From contig JACPFE010000402.1 of assembly GCA_016183145.1 (NCBI GenBank), forward strand, positions 1 to 14,184: a stretch of 14,184 bases of DNA, read 5' to 3'. Made by a program: the position numbers and the translations under genes. Origin of the DNA: Deltaproteobacteria bacterium (GTDB lineage: Bacteria > Desulfobacterota > Binatia > UBA9968). Position 1 is the stretch's first letter; the number at the start of each line of letters is the position of its first letter. Positions 6,708-11,853 of this stretch are shown here, one piece after another. Below the pieces are notes generated by a model. That model searched no databases and was not told where the DNA came from. It was given only the letters and a program-made list of their open reading frames with translations.

Positions 6708-7718
6708 TCAAACTCTAATCCCTGCTCCCAACCTTGTCAAGGTAGCGACTTCCGGCAGTTTCTCGAGCTCTCGAATCACATCCGCTGGGTAGAGCGCCGT
6801 TAAGCATTTGTGATGGGAACAAATTTTCATCACCGAAACCGCGCACGGAGAGCATTCGATATTTCGCGTCAAGACCGTGCCCCTCTCCCCGATCGGCGCC
6901 CACTCAAGAGCATCCGTGGGTCCGAACAGAGCAACGGCGCGCACGCCGAGCGCGGCGGCAAGGTGCGTGATGCCACTGTCGTTGCCGAGATAGAGGTCAC
7001 TGCGTGCGAGCAAGGCCGCCACCTGGGCGAGATTTAAGTCATGCGCGCTTTTGCAGCAATCCGAAAGAGTATCGAATCCTCCGCGCTCTTCTTCAACCGG
7101 TCCGGTGAGCAGAACCGCCGCGCCTTGAGTCGCGCGCCGCCACCACTCCGCGACGGCGCGAAAAAAATCGATCGGCCAGTTCTTTTCCGCAGCGCCGCTG
7201 CCCGGTGCCAGGGTAAGAACCGGCTTGCCTGCGAGCGAGTTCCGCCGCCAAAAACGATCGCGCCACTCAACGGCCTGCGGCCGCAGCGTGATGGCCGGCA
7301 GCGGCGGACTCCGGCTCGGCTCGCCGAGACAGGCGAAATAATAATCTCGCTGATGCTTCTTCTGGTCCTTGGGACGGAAAGCAAAGAGGCGCGCGCGCCC
7401 CTGGGATAGTGACTCCAGTTGACGGACGAACTCGCTCGCCTGACTTCCCATCCACGAATAGACTGCCGCGTAGGACGCAAAGAAGTTGCGCACCCGCTCC
7501 TCGTCCTGAGCCCCGGCAACGAACAGCCGGCGAATCTCGTAGCGTTCGAGGGAGGCGACGTTCACCGCCGCCGGCGCCAAATCCGCAAACTCGCTGCGCG
7601 CCAGCAGATCGACGCAAGCGTCTTCGCCCAGGGTGTGCAACGCAGGCAGGAAACAGATAAAATCACCGAGGGCGCCCGGAAAAATGACCAATACTCGTCT
7701 TGGTGGCGCGTCGGACAT
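6708..7718 (-). CDS. Glycosyltransferase family 9 (heptosyltransferase-like)
   Basis: This is a 336-residue GT-B fold enzyme of family GT9, the family of WaaC, WaaF and WaaQ, which add ADP-activated heptoses to the lipopolysaccharide inner core on the cytoplasmic face of the inner membrane. The N-terminal Rossmann start VLVIFPGALGDFICFLPAL is at about residues 9-27. The second half has TLAPGSGAAEKNWP (about 169-182) and the donor-binding signature GNDSGITHLAAALG near residue 246, followed by ALFGPTDALEWAPIG and the conserved ECSPC region. The acceptor and sugar cannot be told from sequence. The start is the ATG at 7718; its ribosome binding site is weak. It is divergent from cysK across about 100 bases and ends before a strong terminator, so it is probably transcribed alone. 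Confidence 0.92.
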   Translation of the reverse strand: MSDAPPRRVLVIFPGALGDFICFLPALHTLGEDACVDLLARSEFADLAPAAVNVASLERYEIRRLFVAGAQDEERVRNFFASYAAVYSWMGSQASEFVRQLESLSQGRARLFAFRPKDQKKHQRDYYFACLGEPSRSPPLPAITLRPQAVEWRDRFWRRNSLAGKPVLTLAPGSGAAEKNWPIDFFRAVAEWWRRATQGAAVLLTGPVEEERGGFDTLSDCCKSAHDLNLAQVAALLARSDLYLGNDSGITHLAAALGVRAVALFGPTDALEWAPIGERGTVLTRNIECSPCAVSVMKICSHHKCLTALYPADVIRELEKLPEVATLTRLGAGIRV

Positions 7719-7738
7719 GACTTACGGCATCCGTTTCG

Positions 7739-7780
7739 TTGACTTTGGCAGGTCAAAAATATAGCATGACGCTGGAGTCA
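7739..7780. promoter_or_regulatory. Two TGAC/GTCA inverted repeats between the GT9 gene and cysK
   Basis: The divergent region carries TTGAC-N8-GTCAA at 7739-7756 and TGAC-N6-GTCA at 7767-7780. A -35-like TTGACT (7739-7744) and an AT-rich -10-like TATAGC (7760-7765) face cysK, but the 15-base spacer is short. The repeats flank the -10, which would suit an operator for cysK or for both genes. No known box can be assigned. Confidence 0.4.
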
Positions 7781-7820
7781 ATTCGAATCTTACTCCCGAT
7801 CAAGAGAAACGAGTAACCCC

Positions 7821-8774
7821 TTGGCAACCCTGAACGGTGCGCGATCCGTTTTGGATCTCATCGGTTCCACTCCCGTCGTAAAACTGAGAACTCTTCCCGG
7901 CAAAAACGACGCCGAGGTGTGGGCGAAAATGGAGTCCTTCAATCCGGGGGGCTCGGTCAAAGACCGCATCTGCCTCAACATGATCGAAACCGCGGAGCGC
8001 GAGGGCAAGCTCAAACCGGGCGCGACGATCGTGGAACCCACCAGCGGCAACACCGGCATCGGCCTCGCATTGATCGCGGCGGTGAAAGGCTACCGGTTGA
8101 TCCTGACCATGCCGGACACCATGAGCGAAGAACGGCGCAGTCTGCTGTCTGCCTATGGCGCCCATTTGATTCTCACGCCGGATACCAAGGGAATGGGCGG
8201 GGCGATCCACAAGGCCGAGGCGCTGCTGCAAGAGCACGGCGAATATTTCATGCCGCAGCAGTTCAACAACCCCGCCAATCCCGACATGCACCGCAAGACC
8301 ACCGCCGTAGAGCTACTCAAGCAATTCAAGCGCATCGATGCTTTCGTGGCCGGTGTCGGCACCGGCGGCACGATCACCGGCGTCGGCGAAGTTTTAAAAG
8401 AAACGATGAAAGATGTCCGCGTCTGCGCCGTCGAGCCGGCGGCGTCGCCGGTGATCTCCGGGGGCGAGCCCGGTTATCACAAGATTCAAGGCATCGGCGC
8501 CGGCTTTATCCCAGCGGTGCTCAACCGGCAAATTTTAGATGAGATCATCACGGTGAGCGACGAAGAGGCGACCCTTCTCACCCGGCGTCTGGCCGCCGAG
8601 GAGGGTCTGCTGGTCGGCATCTCTTCGGGGGCCACCTGCGCCGCCGCGTTGAAAGTGGCCAAGACCATGGGTAAAGGCCACGTGGTCGTCACCATCTTCG
8701 CCGACAAAGGCGAACATTATCTAAGCACGGACCTGTTCAACGGCAAGCGATGGACCCAAAGCTCGACCGCCTGA
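7821..8774 (+). CDS. cysK: Cysteine synthase (O-acetylserine sulfhydrylase)
   Basis: This is a PLP enzyme that joins sulfide and O-acetylserine to make cysteine in the cytoplasm. The 317-residue length is typical for CysK. The PLP lysine is K47 in NPGGSVKDR. The substrate loop TSGNTG is at 74-79, the phosphate-binding loop GTGGT at 180-184 and the PLP ring contact in GISSGAT near 269. The start codon is TTG at 7821, with GAG-rich sequence upstream but no strong ribosome binding site. No ATG upstream is in frame, and the family core (VLDLIGSTPVVKL) begins ten codons in. Its last 25 bases overlap larE, so the two form an operon. A CysM-type or cystathionine beta-synthase-like activity cannot be excluded, but the motifs favour CysK. 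Confidence 0.95.
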   Translation: MATLNGARSVLDLIGSTPVVKLRTLPGKNDAEVWAKMESFNPGGSVKDRICLNMIETAEREGKLKPGATIVEPTSGNTGIGLALIAAVKGYRLILTMPDTMSEERRSLLSAYGAHLILTPDTKGMGGAIHKAEALLQEHGEYFMPQQFNNPANPDMHRKTTAVELLKQFKRIDAFVAGVGTGGTITGVGEVLKETMKDVRVCAVEPAASPVISGGEPGYHKIQGIGAGFIPAVLNRQILDEIITVSDEEATLLTRRLAAEEGLLVGISSGATCAAALKVAKTMGKGHVVVTIFADKGEHYLSTDLFNGKRWTQSSTA

Positions 8775-9562
8775 ACGGCCTCTTGCGGCAAACCAGTGGT
8801 GTACTGGTCGCCTTTTCCGCCGGCGTCGATTCCACTTTTCTACTCAAGATCGCGCACATGGTTCTGGGCGAGCGAGCCGTCGCGCTGACCGCTTCCTCGC
8901 CGACCGCGCCGCCGGGGGAACTCGAAGCCGCAAAAGCCTTTGCGGCGAGTCTGGGATGCCGCCACGTTATTTTGGATTCCCATGAGCTCGCTAATCCGTC
9001 TTTTCATCAGAATCCGGTCAATCGCTGTTTTTTCTGCAAAGATGAGCTTTATCGGATTTGCCGCGCTCAGGCGGACCGGTTAGGGATCGGCGCCATCGTG
9101 GACGGCACTAACCTGGACGACTTGAAAGATCACCGTCCCGGTCTTAAGGCAGCCAAGGAATGGGGTGTCCGACATCCATTAGTCGAAGCGGAAATGACTA
9201 AGGACGACATCCGCCGCCACAGCCGCGAGTTCGGTCTGCCGACCTGGGACAAACCGTCGAGCCCCTGTCTTTCCTCGCGTTTTCCCTACGGCACCGAAAT
9301 CAATCTCGAACGGCTGAAGCAGATCGCCACCTGCGAGCTGTTCATGAAAGAACTTCGCTTCCGAGAGTTCCGCGTCCGCTACCACGGCGATCTGGCACGC
9401 ATCGAGGTGGCGCCAAATGAATTCGACCGGCTATTCGAAAGAGAAACGCGAGAGGCCATTAGTCGGAAATTTAAGGAGGTCGGTTTCAACTACGTGAGCC
9501 TCGATTTGCAAGGCTACCGGACCGGCAGCCTAAACGAGGTCTTAAAGTCCAAATCGATTTAA
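8750..9562 (+). CDS. larE: LarE family ATP-dependent sulfur transferase
   Basis: LarE adenylates and then sulfurates pyridinium dicarboxylate mononucleotide while building the nickel-pincer nucleotide cofactor of lactate racemase and related enzymes. This protein has 270 residues. The PP-loop SAGVDS (23-28) binds ATP; the more usual SGGVDS has Gly for Ala24. C173 in PCLSSRFPYG is at the position of the sulfur-donating cysteine of the Lactobacillus enzyme. A CxxC pair (C93, C96 in NRCFFCKDEL) is also present, giving the three-cysteine set known from [4Fe-4S]-dependent LarE proteins, which need not sacrifice a cysteine. The ATG at 8750 lies inside the end of cysK. No larA, larB or larC is in the window, so the client enzyme is unknown. 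Confidence 0.93.
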   Translation: MDPKLDRLNGLLRQTSGVLVAFSAGVDSTFLLKIAHMVLGERAVALTASSPTAPPGELEAAKAFAASLGCRHVILDSHELANPSFHQNPVNRCFFCKDELYRICRAQADRLGIGAIVDGTNLDDLKDHRPGLKAAKEWGVRHPLVEAEMTKDDIRRHSREFGLPTWDKPSSPCLSSRFPYGTEINLERLKQIATCELFMKELRFREFRVRYHGDLARIEVAPNEFDRLFERETREAISRKFKEVGFNYVSLDLQGYRTGSLNEVLKSKSI

Positions 9563-10257
9563 GGTATCCGCCCTTCGCGGATCATAGCTTCGGCGAGCCA
9601 GAGATCCTCCGGCATAGTAATTTTCATGTTCGTTTTTTCGCCGTCGATCACCCACACCGGCTTGCCCATTTGTTCTACCAGCATAGCGTCATCAGTCGCC
9701 GTGAATCCTTCGCGCACGGCCCTGTCATGGGCTTTCACGATCAACTCGCGGCGAAATGCCTGTGGCGTTTGAATTTCCCATATCGCCTTCCGGTCCGGCG
9801 TCGACAGGACCCGATGATCGTCTGAAACAATCTTGATAGTGTCCCGGGCAGGCAGGCCGACAACGACGGCGCCATTGCGGTCGGCCAACTCGATGCAACG
9901 CTCGATCAGTGCAGGGGAAACGAAAGGTCGGGCGCCGTCGTGAATCACCACGATATCGGTGTCACCATCGACCTTTTCGAGGCCGGCTTTCACCGATTGC
10001 TGGCGGGTCGCCCCGCCACTTTGCAGCACCCACGGCCGCTGGCCCAGCGCCGAATCGCCCCGAAGCATTCCCTCGCACCGGGACAATTCGCTCGCGGCAA
10101 TCACCAGGACAACTTTCTCGACGTTTCGCACGCCGAAAACCCGATCTAACGTACGCAAAAACATCGCTCGCCCGACCAGTGGTAGATACGGCTTCGGGAC
10201 GTTACCGCCGACTCTCAGACCCTCGCCGGCGGCGACGATAACAGCGGTCACTTTCAT
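9559..10257 (-). CDS. ispD: 2-C-methyl-D-erythritol 4-phosphate cytidylyltransferase
   Basis: IspD makes CDP-methylerythritol from MEP and CTP in the non-mevalonate isoprenoid pathway. It has 232 residues from the ATG at 10257, a normal length. The nucleotide-binding start VIVAAGEGLRVGGNVPKPY is at about 6-24, with VIHDGARPFV in the middle. TPQAFRRELI and TDDAMLVEQMGKPVWVIDGE follow, and NMKITMPEDL closes the domain. A TTG five codons upstream is rejected because it falls at the edge of the terminator T-run. No clear ribosome binding site is visible. The carD gene and its terminator lie directly upstream. The usual partner ispF does not follow; instead larE converges on it, with both stop codons sharing TTAA. 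Confidence 0.95.
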   Translation of the reverse strand: MKVTAVIVAAGEGLRVGGNVPKPYLPLVGRAMFLRTLDRVFGVRNVEKVVLVIAASELSRCEGMLRGDSALGQRPWVLQSGGATRQQSVKAGLEKVDGDTDIVVIHDGARPFVSPALIERCIELADRNGAVVVGLPARDTIKIVSDDHRVLSTPDRKAIWEIQTPQAFRRELIVKAHDRAVREGFTATDDAMLVEQMGKPVWVIDGEKTNMKITMPEDLWLAEAMIREGRIP

Positions 10258-10270
10258 AGGAAGCGAAAAC

Positions 10271-10305
10271 AAAAAAGCCGAGAGATAACCCCCTCGGCTC
10301 TTTTT
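10271..10305. terminator. Bidirectional-looking intrinsic terminator after carD
   Basis: AGCCGAG (10276-10282) pairs with CTCGGCT (10293-10299) around a 10-base loop. Six A residues (10271-10276) give a T-run on the minus strand, and TCTTTTT follows on the plus strand. The main job is to end the carD transcript, 24 bases beyond its stop. The minus-strand T-run ends only 13 bases before the ispD ATG. Confidence 0.88.
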
Positions 10306-10329
10306 GATCGAATGCTGCGGGCCTGCGAC

Positions 10330-10812
10330 TCAGTGAGTGAAGATATGGCGCAGCTCGTCCATGATTTTCTCTTCGGAATGGGAGCGCGCGATGGAAAGTT
10401 CTTTAACCAAAAGATTTCGCGCCGTGTCGAGCATCTTGCGCTCGCCGAAGGAAAGTTCTTTGTCCCCCTTCAATACAAAAAGGTCTCGTAAGACTTTGGC
10501 GATTTCGAGGATCGAACCGGTCTTAATCTTTTCGGTATATTCGCGATAGCGCCGGTTCCACGTTTGTTGGTCTGTTTCGATTTTTTTCTGCCGCAAGACT
10601 TTATAGACCTTGGTAACCATGGCCCGGTCGATGATTTTGCGCAAGCCGACCGACTCGACGTTATCGATTGGAATCATGATCTTCATATCCGTCTCGAGGA
10701 TTCGAAGCATGTAGAATTTTCTTTCGGTCCCCGAAATGACGTGACTTCGAATCGCCTCGATCTCTCCCACCCCATGGGCGGGGTAGACGACTTTTTCGCC
10801 GACCTTAAACAT
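10330..10812 (-). CDS. carD: CarD/CdnL family RNA polymerase-binding transcription regulator
   Basis: CarD/CdnL proteins bind the RNA polymerase beta subunit through an N-terminal Tudor-like domain and stabilise open promoter complexes, often at rRNA and other housekeeping promoters. This one has 160 residues, the usual length. It opens with the family start FKVGEKVVYPAHGVGEIEAI and has the conserved KIMIPIDNVESVGLRKII segment at about 44-61. The helical C-terminal domain carries WNRRYREYTEKIKTG, the FGERKML motif and a Leu-rich helix. AGGAGG lies a few bases before the ATG at 10812, one of the best ribosome binding sites in the window, suggesting high expression. It is upstream of ispD, a neighbourhood seen in several Gram-negative phyla, but a terminator separates them. 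Confidence 0.96.
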   Translation of the reverse strand: MFKVGEKVVYPAHGVGEIEAIRSHVISGTERKFYMLRILETDMKIMIPIDNVESVGLRKIIDRAMVTKVYKVLRQKKIETDQQTWNRRYREYTEKIKTGSILEIAKVLRDLFVLKGDKELSFGERKMLDTARNLLVKELSIARSHSEEKIMDELRHIFTH

Positions 10813-11016
10813 AGCGACCTCCTAGTGAACCATAGCCTTCGCATAGATGTATTGACTTGAGGTGATGCGGAACAGACAAGTGGCAACGAGTGGGAAAGCA
10901 GAAAAGACTGCGACGCGCAATGGATAGGGAGAACAACCGACGCAGACGGTGACTTGGACGCCGACATCGATTAGTCATGCCACCTACTCTCGTTGCGTCG
11001 TGATGATATCGCCATG

Positions 11017-11054
11017 AAAAAAATTAGCGGCCAAAGTCTTTTGACCGCTATTTT
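11017..11054. terminator. Intrinsic terminator in the rimI-carD spacer
   Basis: TAGCGG (11025-11030) and CCGCTA (11045-11050) form the stem, extended by CAAA/TTTG across one mismatch, with a GTCT loop. Seven A residues (11017-11023) give a strong T-run on the minus strand, and TTTT (11051-11054) follows on the plus strand. It can stop transcripts coming from rimI before carD. Confidence 0.85.
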
Positions 11055-11103
11055 GATCGTTCCTACACGAATCTATATACAATAGACATGGAGACTCAGT
11101 CAA
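11053..11103. promoter_or_regulatory. Overlapping divergent promoter-like sequences
   Basis: On the minus strand TTGACT (11103-11098), an 18-base spacer and TATATA (11079-11074) resemble a sigma70 promoter pointing to carD. On the plus strand TTGATC (11053-11058), 17 bases and TATACA (11076-11081) form a second candidate. The two -10 elements overlap. A minus-strand transcript would meet the terminator hairpin (11050-11025) within about 20 bases of its start. No plus-strand gene follows. Confidence 0.35.
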
Positions 11104-11125
11104 GAGAAGCGGGATTTGTGGATCC

Positions 11126-11203
11126 CCACGGGCAAGCCCGTGGCGCCTTCCACTACGGCCCTCGGGCGAAATCCTGAGCAAGAGCCCCCGGCCAAGGCCG
11201 GGG
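11126..11203. repeat. Two perfect 8-bp palindromes with AA centres
   Basis: CCACGGGC-AA-GCCCGTGG (11126-11143) and CCCCGGCC-AA-GGCCGGGG (11186-11203) share length and layout but differ in sequence. They lie 42 bases apart in the gene-free spacer 10813-11292. Neither has a T-run after it, so they are not obvious terminators. The rest of the spacer shows no supported gene on either strand. Confidence 0.8.
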
Positions 11204-11292
11204 ATCGAGTCGAAGGGTCGAAAGCAATCATGGGGTCAATCGTTTACACGTTAAATATCGAAACCTCCCTAGGATCGCAGCTTCTCATTCTC

Positions 11293-11853
11293 TTACCGCT
11301 GCGCCGATGGAGCGAGATCGAGTGCCATGGTGAGGGCATCCTCGCCATCGTCCGAGTAATAAGCTCTGCGAATTCCCGTGGCGACAAACCCAGCGGATTC
11401 ATAGAGCTTTTGCGCGGCGAGGTTCGATTTTCTAACTTCCAGCGTCACCCGGACGGAGGATCGCCGCAGGGCTTCGAGTATGACCTGCTCTAAGAGGGTT
11501 CGGCCAATTCCTCGGCGCCGGTACTCGCTACGAACCGCCAGGTTGTGAATATCCACTCCCTCCGGCAGGAGCCAGAAAAGTACATAACCGATAATTTTCC
11601 CGTCAATTTCCACGAGGATGGAGCGGGCGCACTCGACTTGGAACTCTTGGAGAAAGAAACGGGAGCTCCAAGGATAAGCGAACGACGCCCGCTCGATCGC
11701 CATCACCTCGTCCAGATCGCCGAGGGTCATGGGCCGAAACGAGGCGCCGTTCGCAAACGCAAAAAAACCACAGGAGTCATGCGCATCCTGTGGCTCTATG
11801 GCAAATTGGCCTTTCGCGTCTTTCGCTCTATCGATAATTTTCCACCCTGTCAT
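11293..11853 (-). CDS. rimI: Ribosomal protein S18-alanine N-acetyltransferase RimI (GNAT)
   Basis: RimI acetylates the N-terminal alanine of ribosomal protein S18 with acetyl-CoA. The GNAT core starts near FRPMTLGDLDEVMAIERASF (about residue 39). The acetyl-CoA loop is RRRGIG (about 109-114) after VDIHNLAVRSEY, followed by LEVRKSNLAAQKLYESAGF and the RimI-type end RRAYYSDDGEDALTMAL. Read from the ATG at 11853 (AAGGA upstream, 26-base overlap with the ferredoxin-fusion gene) it has 186 residues, about 38 more than usual at the N-terminus. The only other in-frame ATG, at 11730, would give 145 residues but cut into the first beta strand and lacks a ribosome binding site. An intrinsic terminator hairpin lies inside the extension. 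The function is well supported; the start is uncertain. Confidence 0.9.
   Translation of the reverse strand: MTGWKIIDRAKDAKGQFAIEPQDAHDSCGFFAFANGASFRPMTLGDLDEVMAIERASFAYPWSSRFFLQEFQVECARSILVEIDGKIIGYVLFWLLPEGVDIHNLAVRSEYRRRGIGRTLLEQVILEALRRSSVRVTLEVRKSNLAAQKLYESAGFVATGIRRAYYSDDGEDALTMALDLAPSAQR
11761..11793 (-). terminator. Intrinsic terminator within the 5' part of the rimI frame
   Basis: CCACAGGA (11768-11775) and TCCTGTGG (11786-11793) form a perfect 8-bp stem with a 10-base loop. On the minus strand seven T residues follow (A-run 11761-11767). It lies 35 bases after the ferredoxin-fusion stop codon (11828) and before the rimI GNAT core, as expected for the terminator of the fusion gene. 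Confidence 0.85.

Noticed and set aside
11088..11177. 29-codon plus-strand ORF after the divergent promoter-like sequence
   Set aside because: No ribosome binding site, and its codons run through a palindrome. Not supported as a gene.
10984..11181. 65-codon minus-strand frame between rimI and carD
   Set aside because: It spans the intrinsic terminator and one palindrome, with no ribosome binding site, and is Arg/Ser-rich without pattern.
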